Assembly (NCBI GenBank): GCA_025928935.1
Contig: JAICNB010000030.1
Location: 1 to 34,548, forward strand
Direction of reading: 5' to 3'
Origin: Acidimicrobiia bacterium
GTDB taxonomy: Bacteria > Actinomycetota > Acidimicrobiia > Spongiisociales > ZC4RG35
DNA length: 34,548 nt
How positions within the stretch are numbered: position 1 is the stretch's first letter; each line of letters opens with the position of its first letter. This document shows positions 9,781 through 18,103 of this stretch, one piece after another. The notes under the pieces are model-generated. The model saw only the letters and a program-made list of their open reading frames with translations, did no database searches and had not been told where the DNA came from. A program made the position numbers and the translations under genes.

Positions 9781-9831
9781 CGTAATTGGGTGCCACAGGT
9801 GCGCAGACCGCACCTCTTCGTCCCAATTACG
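9781..9831. repeat. Nested inverted repeat between mazG and eno
   Basis: Outer arms CGTAATTGGG (9781-9790) and CCCAATTACG (9822-9831) match perfectly over 10 bases. Inside, after 6-base unpaired segments, AGGTGCG (9797-9803) pairs with CGCACCT (9809-9815) around loop CAGAC. The outer arm covers the TAA of mazG (9827-9829), and no T tract follows. It could act as an attenuator, an RNase processing site, or an mRNA-end stabiliser that sets eno expression apart from upstream genes. The structure is seen; the role is inferred. Confidence 0.75.
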
Positions 9832-11251
9832 TGTGGGGCTTCGCCTCTTCCCAGCGCTGGTTGAGCTCGTCGAGGGAAAGCCCCTCCAGCGGGCCGGCGC
9901 CCTCCATGTGACGGAACCTGGACTCGAACCGCTCGATCGCCCGACGCAACGCGATCTCACCGTCGACCCCGAGATGGCGGGCGAGATTGACCACCGAGAA
10001 GAGGACATCCCCGAGCTCGGACTCGGCCTCGGTCGGATCGTCGAGCACGGCCTCGAGCTCGTCCAGCTCCTCACGGACCTGGGGAACCACTTCGGCGGCC
10101 CTCGCCCAGTCGAATCCCGCCTTGGCCGCCCGATTCTGGACTTTGGACGCTCTCTGCAGCGCCGGCATGCCCGGTGGCACCCCGTCCATGTGCGACTCCC
10201 GGGTGGCGCCTCGCTCCTCGTCCTTGATCAGGTCCCAGTTCCGCTTGACATCGGCGGCCGAATCGACGTCGAGGTCTCCGAAGACGTGCGGGTGACGGCG
10301 GACCAGCTTCTGACGCATGACCTCCGCCACGTCGTCGATGTCGAAGGCGCCGTTCTCCCGGGCGATGGCGGCATGGAACAGCACCGAGAGGAGAACGTCA
10401 CCCAGCTCGTCCTCGACTTCGGCGTACGTGACCCAATCAGGCTCGTCAGCTCCGGCAAGATCTCCGAGTTTCGCCACCGCGTCGATCAACTCATAGGCCT
10501 CCTCGACCAGGTACTTGACGAGGCTCTGGTGGGTCTGCTCCCGGTCCCAGGGGCATTCCACCCGGAGGATCGACATGGTCCGAACCGCCCCGATGAGACC
10601 TCCCGGCGCGGAGTCGACGAACAACGACGTCCGATATCCGGCCAGGGACGAATCGATCGCATGCGGAGGGGCCTCCACCCTCACCGCGTCCGATGAGCCG
10701 GCCCCGATCAGGACCGTGACGACTGCGTCTTCGGGTAGGACACGGGCGATGCGTGCCGCCACGTCGGCCATGACCTCCGGTCGGTCGAGTTGAGCGACGA
10801 TGGTCGGCTTGTCCAACACCAAGGGATCGGGCAGGTCGTGCCCATTGAGGAGCTGGAGCCCCCGATCGAGCGGGTCGTACCCCATCTCGGCGAGCACCGA
10901 GTCCACGAATGACTCGGCCGGGATGACCTCGACCTGCACCTCTGCCTCCAGCAGGCGCCGGACCGCGAACTCACCGACCATCGGGCTCCCCGGGACCGCA
11001 TAGACGACGGGCGTCGTCGCTGAGGCTTCGAGGACGCGATCAGCGATTGCCCCGTAGACCTCGTCGAAGGTGTGGTGAACGTGGTAGAGGTCGTCACAGC
11101 TCACGACCTCTCTCATCTGGGCCAGCTCCCTGGCCGCGGGATGCTCGATGGTTCGCACCACCACCGTTGCCTGCGGATCGAGCAGGACGTGTCTGATCCA
11201 GACGGGGATCCGGTCGAAGTCGCCGGGACCCAGGCCGGTAACGGTTATCAC
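9827..11251 (-). CDS. mazG: MazG nucleoside triphosphate pyrophosphohydrolase with N-terminal methylase-like domain
   Basis: 474 residues in the YabN-type architecture. Residues about 1-210 resemble a tetrapyrrole (SAM-dependent) methylase fold: ITVTGLGPGDFDRIP at the start and VVYAVPGSPMVGE near residue 90. Residues about 225-474 hold two MazG repeats, the first with ECPWDREQTH, LVEEAYELIDAV and EDELGDVLLSVLFH, the second with the metal-binding helix ESELGDVLFSVVNLARH. MazG removes pyrophosphate from aberrant or surplus NTPs. The methylase-like half is thought to be regulatory or vestigial in such fusions. The start is GTG 11251, overlapping the TGA of the PpiC-like gene (GTGA); a longer upstream reading is just the antisense of that gene's end. 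Confidence 0.9.
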   Translation of the reverse strand: MITVTGLGPGDFDRIPVWIRHVLLDPQATVVVRTIEHPAARELAQMREVVSCDDLYHVHHTFDEVYGAIADRVLEASATTPVVYAVPGSPMVGEFAVRRLLEAEVQVEVIPAESFVDSVLAEMGYDPLDRGLQLLNGHDLPDPLVLDKPTIVAQLDRPEVMADVAARIARVLPEDAVVTVLIGAGSSDAVRVEAPPHAIDSSLAGYRTSLFVDSAPGGLIGAVRTMSILRVECPWDREQTHQSLVKYLVEEAYELIDAVAKLGDLAGADEPDWVTYAEVEDELGDVLLSVLFHAAIARENGAFDIDDVAEVMRQKLVRRHPHVFGDLDVDSAADVKRNWDLIKDEERGATRESHMDGVPPGMPALQRASKVQNRAAKAGFDWARAAEVVPQVREELDELEAVLDDPTEAESELGDVLFSVVNLARHLGVDGEIALRRAIERFESRFRHMEGAGPLEGLSLDELNQRWEEAKPHT

Positions 11252-12153
11252 TCGGCCGGCGGGACCACCTGGGGTGTCGGAGTCGCCTGCCAGGTGCCGT
11301 ACTCCGAGTCGACGCTCACCTCGGCCTTCTCGAACTGATCGGTGAACCAAGTGTTGGCGGCCTCGTTGACGGCTTCCGAGGTGAGGGTGGCCCTGGCCTC
11401 ATCCGCAGTGGGCACCTCATCCTCTCGCAGCAGGATGATGTGCCAACCGAATTGGCTCTCGACCGGGTCCGTGGGCACGTCGACCTCGGCGGCGGTCAGC
11501 GCCGCGGCGAATGCGGGGTCGTAGACATCGGGCGCGGAGCAGCCGATGTCCCCTCCCTGGGCCCCACTCCCGGTGTCCGTCGAGAGCTCGCCCGCCAACG
11601 CGGCGAACTCCTCGCCTGCCTCGAGCCGGGCGGCCACGTCGGTGGCCTCCTGCTCGGTGGCGACCAGGATGTGTGAGGCGCAGTAGAGGGCTTCGGCCTC
11701 GCTGATCACACCGTCGATCTCCTGCTGGGTCGGCTCTTCGACGTCAGCCTCGAGGAGCTCGCTGATCTCGCCGACCAGGAGCTGGCTGTGGGCGAAGCGA
11801 CGCAGGAGATCCTCGGTGATTCCCTGCGCCTCGAGGAACTCTTCCTTCGTCTGACCCTCACCCTGGGCCTCCTCGAAGATCGTGTTGGCCTCGGCGTCGA
11901 TCTCACTGTCCTCGATCACGATCCCGAAATCGGCCTCGGCCGCCTCGGACACGATCTCTTGCTGGACGAGGAAGCCGAGGGCACCGGCGAACTCCTCTTT
12001 CGGGATCGTCGCTCCTTCGGCCGGATTCAGGAGCCCTTCGACATCGGAGACTCTGATATCGACACCGTTCACGGTGGCGGCGACGCCGCCACCACTGCCA
12101 CAAGCGGCAAGGCCGAGCGCGGCCAATACGAGGAGGATGGATAGTTTCTTCAA
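11248..12153 (-). CDS. PpiC/SurA-type peptidyl-prolyl isomerase lipoprotein
   Basis: 301 residues. The N-terminus is a lipoprotein signal: KK, a hydrophobic stretch, then lipobox L-A-A-C with Cys18 as the lipidated residue. A SurA_N-like helical segment follows (VNGVDIRVSDVEGLL to about residue 140), and then a parvulin domain from about 155 to 255 (SHILVATEQEATDVAARL, GGDIGCSAPDVYDPAF, ESQFGWHIILLRE). Two Cys residues in the parvulin domain (YCASHIL and DIGCSA) are close enough in sequence terms to form a surface disulfide, which is a guess. It probably assists folding of exported proteins outside the membrane. The TTG start at 12153 is supported by AAGGA seven bases upstream. It lies 54 bases after mfd and overlaps mazG. 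Confidence 0.86.
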   Translation of the reverse strand: MKKLSILLVLAALGLAACGSGGGVAATVNGVDIRVSDVEGLLNPAEGATIPKEEFAGALGFLVQQEIVSEAAEADFGIVIEDSEIDAEANTIFEEAQGEGQTKEEFLEAQGITEDLLRRFAHSQLLVGEISELLEADVEEPTQQEIDGVISEAEALYCASHILVATEQEATDVAARLEAGEEFAALAGELSTDTGSGAQGGDIGCSAPDVYDPAFAAALTAAEVDVPTDPVESQFGWHIILLREDEVPTADEARATLTSEAVNEAANTWFTDQFEKAEVSVDSEYGTWQATPTPQVVPPAE

Positions 12154-12207
12154 GACGAAGTCCTTGCTGGAAAGGGGAACGGCTGAAGGGTACTAGCTAC
12201 CGGGCGA

Positions 12208-15200
12208 TTAGTCCGTGGGTGAGGGGTCCTCGGCCCACATCTCACGGAGGAACCCGATGAGACCGGGAACGAGGTCCCGGGGAGCGGGAATGAAGATGAT
12301 TCCCTCCTGCGCGTTCAGCACCGACCGTGGTTGGAGCCGCTTGAGTCGTACCTCCTGTGAGGTCTTCAGATCGACCGGACCCATCCGCACCTCGTGTCTG
12401 AGTTGCACCAGCTCCTCGAGGCCGACCCGGAGCGCCTCGACCCGGAGGCGGGCCAGTGAGATCAGAGCCTCGGCCTCGGGGGGCAGCGGACCGTATCGAT
12501 CGACCCACTCGGCTGCCACGTCGTCGACTTCCGCGCCGGTGGCCGTCGTCGCCAGCCGGCGATAGGCCTCGAGGCGGAGCTCCTGGTCGGCCACGTAGGA
12601 GTCGGGGAGATGGGCATCCACCGGGAGGTCGATCCGCACCTCACGGGGTGGCTCGGTGGCAGGCTCTCTCCCCTCCAGCTCGGAGACGGCCTCCGCCACC
12701 AGCTCGGCATACAGGTCGAACCCGACCGCGGCGATGTGGCCGCTCTGGACTTCACCCAGGATCGAACCGGCACCTCTTATCTCCAGGTCGCGCAGGGCGA
12801 GCTGGAAGCCCGATCCCAGGTCGGTGGCCTCACCGATCGCCTCGAGGCGCCGGTGGGCGTCTTCGGTCAGGGATTGCTCGGAGGGATGGAACAGATAGGC
12901 ATAGGCCCGCTGGTCCGACCGGCCCACCCGGCCGCGAAGCTGATAGAGCTGGGCCAGCCCGAGGAGGTCGGCCCGCTCCACGATCAGCGTGTTCACCTTG
13001 GGGAGGTCGAGACCGGACTCGATGATGGTCGTGGCCACCATCACGTCGTGCTCACCGTTCCAGAAGTCGATCATCACCTGTTCCAGCTGCCCTTCGGACA
13101 TCTGCCCGTGCGCCACCACGTAGCTCGCGTCGGGGACGAGTTCCTGGAGGCGTGCCACGGCCCGGTCGATCGACTGCACCCGATTGTGCACGTAGAAGAC
13201 CTGGCCCTCTCGGAGCATCTCGCGCCTGATCGCCGCTGACACCGACTGCTCGTCGTAGGGGCCGACATAGGTGAGGATCGGGTGCCGGTCCTCTGGCGGG
13301 GTCCGTATGTGGGAGACATCCCGGATCCCGGTCAGAGCCATCTCCAGGGTCCTCGGGATCGGCGTGGCGGTGAGAGTGAGCACGTCCACACCGACCTTGA
13401 GCCTCTTGATCGCGTCCTTGGCGGACACCCCGAACCGCTGCTCCTCGTCGACCACCAGCAAGCCGAGGTCCTTGAACCGGACATCCTCGGAGAGAAGTCG
13501 GTGGGTCCCGATCACCACGTCGACCTCGCCTGTCCCCAACCCTGCGACGACGGCCCGCTGCTGCTTTGAAGTGAGGAAACGTGACAGTGCCTCGACCCTC
13601 ACCGGATAGCCCTGGAATCGCTCGGCGAAGGTCTGGTGGTGCTGTTGGACGAGAAGGGTCGTCGGGGCGAGCACGGCAACCTGCTTATTCGATTGCACCG
13701 CTTTGAACGCGGCCCGAATCGCCACCTCTGTCTTGCCGTAGCCGACATCCCCGAAGACGAGGCGGTCCATCGGCTGTGTTGCCTCCATGTCCTCCTTGAC
13801 GTCCACGATCGCCTGCAACTGGTCGTGGGTCTCCTCGTAAGGAAAAGCGCTCTCCATCTCCCGCTGCCAGGGCGTGTCGCCGTCGTACGAGTGGCCCGTT
13901 GCTGCGGCCCGCCGCCTGTGAAGCTCGACCACTTGTTGGGCCACCGCGGCGACGGCCTTGCGGACCTTCGTCTTCTGCTCGGACCAGTCCTTGCCCCCCA
14001 TGCGGGACACGCGAGGCGTCTCACCACCGGTGTAACGACGCACCGCAGCCAACTGGTCCACCGGCACGTAGAGACGGTCCGCTCCGGCGTAGGCGATGAC
14101 CAGGTAGTCCCGCTCGATTCCGGCCATCGTCCTGGTGACGAGACCCTCGAAGCGGCCGATGCCGTGCTGGTGATGCACCACATAGTCGCCCTCGGTGAGG
14201 TCCCGATACTGCTGGGCTGCATCGGTCCGCGCCCTGCCGGCCCGGCGATGGGCGCGCCGGCGACCGGCGATCTCCTGCTCACCGAGGACAGCAACCCCGA
14301 CCGTCGGGGCGACGAAGCCTCGGTGGATGCCCACTGGGATCACCGCAGAACGTGGGGTCTCGAGCCGGGTGAGGCGGTCGATCGACAGACCCTGCTCGGC
14401 CAACGCCGATGCCACCCGATCGGCGGCGCCGTCGCCGTCCATGGCCACCACGGTGTCGATCCGCCGGCCCAGGAGGCGGGTCAGCCCCGCGGCGACCGAC
14501 CCCGGGTCACCGGGGACCGCGTCGAGGGCTCGGATCTCGAGGACCTGGTCGCCGGGCCCGGTGGGGCTCGAGGGCATACGGAGATGGGGTCGAGCTGAGA
14601 GGCTCGTCTCGAGGTCAAGAAAGAGGGCGGGGTGCTCGCCGGCTATCGGAGCCTGCTCACCCCACGTCGGCGCCAGCGCGGCGGCCAGCTCCGCCTCCTC
14701 CTTGACCAGCTCACGCGCCCGATCCAGGGCGCGGCTCGGCTCCACGACGATCAGCCCGACGCCGTGCGGGAGAGCGTCGATGATCGATACCGGATCTGCC
14801 AGCCACGGCAGCCACGATTCGATGCCGGGGAAGATCTGTCCCTCGGCGATCCGGTCCCAGGTCGAGGCACTCCACGACTCGGTGCTCACCAATCTCGCCG
14901 CCCGGTCCCTGGTCCCGGGATCGGGGCGCACCTCCCGGGCCGGGAATGCGACCAATCTCGGGACCGCCTCCTCCGATCTCTGGGACCCCACCGAGAAGGC
15001 GCGGATCTCGTCGAGCTGGTCCCCCCAGAAGTCCAGCCTCACCGGATGCTCCATCTGGGCCGGGAACACGTCGACGATCCCGCCACGGACTGCGAACTCA
15101 CCGCGGGCCTCTACCCGGTCGGTTCGGCCGTAACCGAGGTCTGCCAGCGACCGCGCCAGGCGGTCGATGCTCATCTCGTCGCCCGGTGCCAGGTTCAATG

Positions 15201-15579
15201 GGTGATACGGAGAGGGGCTAACTCGCTGGATGGCACTGCGAACGCTGGCCACTACCACCACCGGGCCCTCGAGACCCAGGGCGTGTCGCGCCTCGGCGCG
15301 GTGGGCCATGGTTCCCAGGTTGGGTGAGACGTGCTCGAAAGGCAGCGTTTCCCAAGCTGGGGCGAGCAGCACCCCTTCGTAGAAGAGGGATATGTCGTCG
15401 ACGAGCTCCTCGGCGTCTCGCTCCCCGGGCACCACCACCAGCAGCGGCTTCTCGATCTGGTCGGTCAGGCCGGCCACAGCGAAAGCACGGCCTCCCGGAG
15501 CAACCGACCAGGTGCCATGCAGGTCGGGCAAGGGAGCCGAGCGCCAGCCCGACAGGAGGGGGGCGAGGGGGGCAGCCAT
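12208..15579 (-). CDS. mfd: Transcription-repair coupling factor Mfd
   Basis: 1123 residues, the usual length. The N-terminal UvrB-like module (HGTWSVAPGGRAFAVAGLTD onward) recruits UvrA. A CarD-like RNA polymerase interaction domain begins near residue 463 (LTEGDYVVHHQHGIGRFEG). The RecG-like translocase has Walker A GDVGYGKTEVAIRAAFKAV near 610 and the DEEQ box (LLVVDEEQRFG) near 713. Further helicase motifs include TLTATPIPRTLEMAL, HNRVQSIDRAV and QLRGRVGRS. The C-terminal TRCF domain ends the protein. Mfd removes stalled RNA polymerase at lesions and brings in UvrA. ATG 15579 is chosen; the frame stays open to 15942, but that extension is only the antisense of the epimerase gene and has no Mfd likeness. 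No clear ribosome site precedes the ATG. Confidence 0.96.
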   Translation of the reverse strand: MAAPLAPLLSGWRSAPLPDLHGTWSVAPGGRAFAVAGLTDQIEKPLLVVVPGERDAEELVDDISLFYEGVLLAPAWETLPFEHVSPNLGTMAHRAEARHALGLEGPVVVVASVRSAIQRVSPSPYHPLNLAPGDEMSIDRLARSLADLGYGRTDRVEARGEFAVRGGIVDVFPAQMEHPVRLDFWGDQLDEIRAFSVGSQRSEEAVPRLVAFPAREVRPDPGTRDRAARLVSTESWSASTWDRIAEGQIFPGIESWLPWLADPVSIIDALPHGVGLIVVEPSRALDRARELVKEEAELAAALAPTWGEQAPIAGEHPALFLDLETSLSARPHLRMPSSPTGPGDQVLEIRALDAVPGDPGSVAAGLTRLLGRRIDTVVAMDGDGAADRVASALAEQGLSIDRLTRLETPRSAVIPVGIHRGFVAPTVGVAVLGEQEIAGRRRAHRRAGRARTDAAQQYRDLTEGDYVVHHQHGIGRFEGLVTRTMAGIERDYLVIAYAGADRLYVPVDQLAAVRRYTGGETPRVSRMGGKDWSEQKTKVRKAVAAVAQQVVELHRRRAAATGHSYDGDTPWQREMESAFPYEETHDQLQAIVDVKEDMEATQPMDRLVFGDVGYGKTEVAIRAAFKAVQSNKQVAVLAPTTLLVQQHHQTFAERFQGYPVRVEALSRFLTSKQQRAVVAGLGTGEVDVVIGTHRLLSEDVRFKDLGLLVVDEEQRFGVSAKDAIKRLKVGVDVLTLTATPIPRTLEMALTGIRDVSHIRTPPEDRHPILTYVGPYDEQSVSAAIRREMLREGQVFYVHNRVQSIDRAVARLQELVPDASYVVAHGQMSEGQLEQVMIDFWNGEHDVMVATTIIESGLDLPKVNTLIVERADLLGLAQLYQLRGRVGRSDQRAYAYLFHPSEQSLTEDAHRRLEAIGEATDLGSGFQLALRDLEIRGAGSILGEVQSGHIAAVGFDLYAELVAEAVSELEGREPATEPPREVRIDLPVDAHLPDSYVADQELRLEAYRRLATTATGAEVDDVAAEWVDRYGPLPPEAEALISLARLRVEALRVGLEELVQLRHEVRMGPVDLKTSQEVRLKRLQPRSVLNAQEGIIFIPAPRDLVPGLIGFLREMWAEDPSPTD

Positions 15580-15640
15580 CGGGGAGCCGATGGTACCCGC
15601 AGTTCTGTGAACCCAATCGGGGCCTATGGCCCGAATCGGT

Positions 15641-16612
15641 TCACAGAAGCATCCCTTCTCCCTTGAACCAATCCACAGTTCGCTGGATGGTCGTCTCCAG
15701 CGGGGTATAGGCCAGACCCAGGTCCCTGGTGGCCCGGCTGCCGTCGTAGACATGGCCCGCCCGGAGCACCCTGACCATCTCCCGGCACACCGGGGGACGG
15801 CGCCCGAGAAGGCGCGCGCCCGCCTCCAGGAGGCCTGCGCCTCCGATGGCCACCCAGCCCGGTGCGAACCTCGGCGCCACGGTGCGGCCCGTCGCCGCCC
15901 GGAAGAGGTCGAGCGCCCTGCCGACCGGAAGACTGGCTCCACTGAGGATGTAACGCTGACCGTCGACTCCCCGCTCCGCGGCCAGCACGTGCCCGGCGGA
16001 GCAGTCGTCGATGTCGACGATGGATATCGTCGTGTCCACCAAGATCGGCAACCTCCCGTTCAGCACGTCGAGCAACAGCTTCCCGGTTCCGGTGGCCCGA
16101 CCCGGGCCCTGCACCGAAGACGGGTTCACCACCACTACGTCGAGACCTTCTGCCTCTTCGCGGACGACGCGCTCGGAGAGGTGCTTCGATCGCTCGTAGC
16201 GGGACAGATACGACCCACGATGAGGGCTGGACTCCGACGCGACCGTGCCGTGTGGCTCGCCGATGGCCGCCGCGGAGGAGGTGTGGATGAGACGGCCTAC
16301 TTCGACGGAGCGACACGCCTCGAGCACGTTTCTGGTCCCCTGGATGTTGACGAGGTCCATGTAGTCGGGGTCCGGAGAGCACATCTCGTTGACTCCAGCC
16401 ACATGGAACACCCAGTCCAGACCCGAGAAGACAGGCCCGAGCCCGGCTCGATCGAGCACGTCACCCTCCACAGGCGACGCACCGAGACTCTCCAGTGCCC
16501 GGGCCGAGTCTTCCGATCGGGCCAGAGCCGAGACCTCGTGCCCACGCTCGACCAGATGCGAGACGAGGGCGCGGCCGACCACCCCGGTCCCACCGGTGAC
16601 CGCCGCCCTCAC
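15641..16612 (-). CDS. NAD-dependent epimerase/dehydratase (extended SDR)
   Basis: 323 residues. The Rossmann glycine motif is AVTGGTGVVGRALV at the N-terminus, and the catalytic Tyr-Lys pair is Y-E-R-S-K with the upstream serines in LIHTSSAAAIGE. Sequence style (VEGDVLDRAGL, VFHVAGVNEMCSPDPDYMD, VNPSSVQGPG) is close to the dihydroflavonol reductase/HpnA-like group that acts on sugar nucleotides or hopanoid-linked sugars. Substrate not determinable. The start is GTG 16612, overlapping the pgsA stop (GTGA), so the two are translationally coupled and may act on the same lipid pathway (inference). Mfd starts 61 bases downstream. A longer in-frame reading to 16729 is the antisense of pgsA. Confidence 0.82.
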   Translation of the reverse strand: MRAAVTGGTGVVGRALVSHLVERGHEVSALARSEDSARALESLGASPVEGDVLDRAGLGPVFSGLDWVFHVAGVNEMCSPDPDYMDLVNIQGTRNVLEACRSVEVGRLIHTSSAAAIGEPHGTVASESSPHRGSYLSRYERSKHLSERVVREEAEGLDVVVVNPSSVQGPGRATGTGKLLLDVLNGRLPILVDTTISIVDIDDCSAGHVLAAERGVDGQRYILSGASLPVGRALDLFRAATGRTVAPRFAPGWVAIGGAGLLEAGARLLGRRPPVCREMVRVLRAGHVYDGSRATRDLGLAYTPLETTIQRTVDWFKGEGMLL

Positions 16613-17166
16613 GTGCTGGTTCGGGTTGGCTCCGACCGGACGGTGTGCCAGAAGGCCGAGATGTAGCCCCAGGCGGACCCCACCGTGGCGATCACCGCGA
16701 TCAGCATCACCCACTGGTCGAGATACCACCAGCCCCAGCGGTCGGGAAGCCGGAAGAAGGCGAGGAAGATGGCGAGGAACTGCGTCCCGAACTTGATCTT
16801 GCCCCAGGTCGAGGGCCGGATCAGGCCACCCTGTGTAGCCACGATCCCGCGCAGGGCCATGACCAGGAACTCGCGGAAGATGATGATCGCTGCCGGCCAG
16901 ATCGACACGTGATCGATCGACACAAGGGCGAGCAGCGTCCCGGTGATGAGGATCTTGTCGGCGGTGGTGTCGAGGAAGGCGCCGAGAAGCGTCCCCCCAC
17001 TCGTCTTGCGTGCCAGATACCCGTCGAGGAAATCCGTGAAGGCGGCGATGGCGAAGAGGGCGGCCGCGATGACGAGGGCGTTGTCGACCTGCTCGGCGCG
17101 GGTGAAGGCCATGATGAATGGCACCAGAAGGATCCTGGACAGCGCGAGGATGTCAGGCGTTGATAT
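16609..17166 (-). CDS. pgsA: CDP-alcohol phosphatidyltransferase (PgsA-type), apparent ATA start
   Basis: About 185 residues. The CDP-alcohol phosphotransferase motif DGx2ARx8Gx3Dx3D is complete in DGYLARKTSGG through GAFLDTTAD. Several hydrophobic helices fit an integral membrane enzyme that makes phosphatidylglycerophosphate from CDP-diacylglycerol and glycerol-3-phosphate. Usual starts are missing: the frame is open upstream of a GTG at 17124, but that start would remove the conserved first helix, here STPDILALSRILLVPFIM, which matches the NIPT..LTL.R..L.P pattern of PgsA. The only well-placed start is ATA at 17164-17166, seven bases after GAGGAGG. Glycerol kinase two genes upstream supplies glycerol-3-phosphate. 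Alternatives are a GTG-start shorter protein or a base error changing ATG to ATA. Confidence 0.85.
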   Translation of the reverse strand: MSTPDILALSRILLVPFIMAFTRAEQVDNALVIAAALFAIAAFTDFLDGYLARKTSGGTLLGAFLDTTADKILITGTLLALVSIDHVSIWPAAIIIFREFLVMALRGIVATQGGLIRPSTWGKIKFGTQFLAIFLAFFRLPDRWGWWYLDQWVMLIAVIATVGSAWGYISAFWHTVRSEPTRTST

Positions 17167-17173
17167 CGGGGGT

Positions 17174-17180
17174 CCTCCTC
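17174..17180 (-). promoter_or_regulatory. Ribosome binding site deciding the pgsA start
   Basis: GAGGAGG on the minus strand, a full anti-Shine-Dalgarno match, is followed after ACCCCCG by ATA. No ATG, GTG or TTG occurs in this frame between the preceding stop and the site, so the ribosome site points to the ATA codon. Confidence 0.65.
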
Positions 17181-17209
17181 GGCAATGTCAACCAGGCTCT
17201 GGGATCCGA

Positions 17210-18103
17210 TCATATCGGTGGCGCGCCTCCAGCGAAGAAGGTCAGGAGGGCGTCCGCCGTTTCCTCGGGTGCCTCTTCCGGTAGGTAGTGACCACAGGGC
17301 AGCGTCCCACCTTCCACATCTTCGGCCCACTCCCGCCAGACCGACAACACGTCGTACCAGCGGTCGATGGCCCCACGCCCGGCCCAGAGCGCCAGCACCG
17401 GGCACTGGATCCTCCGCCCGGCCTGCTTGTCCGCCCGGTCGTGGTCGTAGTCGATCGTGGCCCCCGCCCGATAGTCCTCGCATATGCCTCGGACGGTCTC
17501 GGTGTCGGCGAAGCAATCGAGGTAGTCCTCGATGGCGTCGTCGAAAAAGCTGGTATCGGGCCCTCTCGTCGTGTGCCATCTCCAGTACCACTCCGGGTCG
17601 GTGCCGATCAGCTTCTCGGGCAACGGCGCCGGTTGGGCGAGGAAGAACCAGTGGTAGTGGCTCAGCCCGAACTCGCGCCCGCCCCGGTCGAACATCTCAC
17701 CCGTCGGGATGATGTCGAGAACGGCCAGTCTCTCAACCGAGGCGGGATGGTCCAGGGCCAGGCGGTAGCCGACCCGTGCTCCCCGATCGTGACCGGCAAC
17801 CGAGAAGCGCTGGTGCCCGAGCCGCGCCATAAGGTCGATCTGGTCCTTCGCCATCGTCCGCTTCGAATAGGGGCCATGATCGGGCGCCGACTCCGGCTTG
17901 GAAGTCTTCCCGTAGCCACGGAGATCTGGCGTCACGACCGTGAACCGCTCGGCCAGGCTCGGGGCGACCTTTCGCCACATGAGATGAGTCTGCGGATTGC
18001 CATGGAGCAGGAGCAGCGGCGGCCCCTCGCCACCGATCCTCACCCTGACCGCCAGATCGTCGGTCTCGATCGTCTCCAGACTGAAGCCTTCGAACATGGT
18101 CAC
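17210..18103 (-). CDS. Fluoroacetate dehalogenase-like alpha/beta hydrolase
   Basis: 297 residues from GTG 18103 (or 295 from ATG 18097). Numbering from the ATG, the HGNP oxyanion motif is at 32-35, and the nucleophile Asp104 lies in [11 protein letters not shown] together with Arg105 and Arg108, which hold the carboxylate in fluoroacetate dehalogenases. Asp128 (VLDIIPT) is the triad acid, His149-Trp150 ([16 protein letters not shown]) match the fluoride-binding pair, and His270 ([15 protein letters not shown]) is the triad base. The block [15 protein letters not shown] carries the Tyr region of the halide pocket. These residues are the set seen in the characterised Rhodopseudomonas enzyme, which hydrolyses fluoroacetate to glycolate. 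A GTGA overlap with glpK favours the GTG. Whether haloacetates or other alpha-substituted acids are the substrate is untested. Confidence 0.85.
   Translation of the reverse strand: MTMFEGFSLETIETDDLAVRVRIGGEGPPLLLLHGNPQTHLMWRKVAPSLAERFTVVTPDLRGYGKTSKPESAPDHGPYSKRTMAKDQIDLMARLGHQRFSVAGHDRGARVGYRLALDHPASVERLAVLDIIPTGEMFDRGGREFGLSHYHWFFLAQPAPLPEKLIGTDPEWYWRWHTTRGPDTSFFDDAIEDYLDCFADTETVRGICEDYRAGATIDYDHDRADKQAGRRIQCPVLALWAGRGAIDRWYDVLSVWREWAEDVEGGTLPCGHYLPEEAPEETADALLTFFAGGAPPI

Noticed and set aside
13636-14598. 320-codon open frame opposite mfd
   Set aside because: High-GC antisense shadow without a domain; mfd motifs are unbroken on the other strand.
15580-15942. Long in-frame N-terminal extension of mfd (121 residues)
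   Set aside because: It lies antisense to the end of the epimerase gene, is low-complexity Arg/Ser-rich, has no Mfd similarity, and Mfd from ATG 15579 already has normal length.
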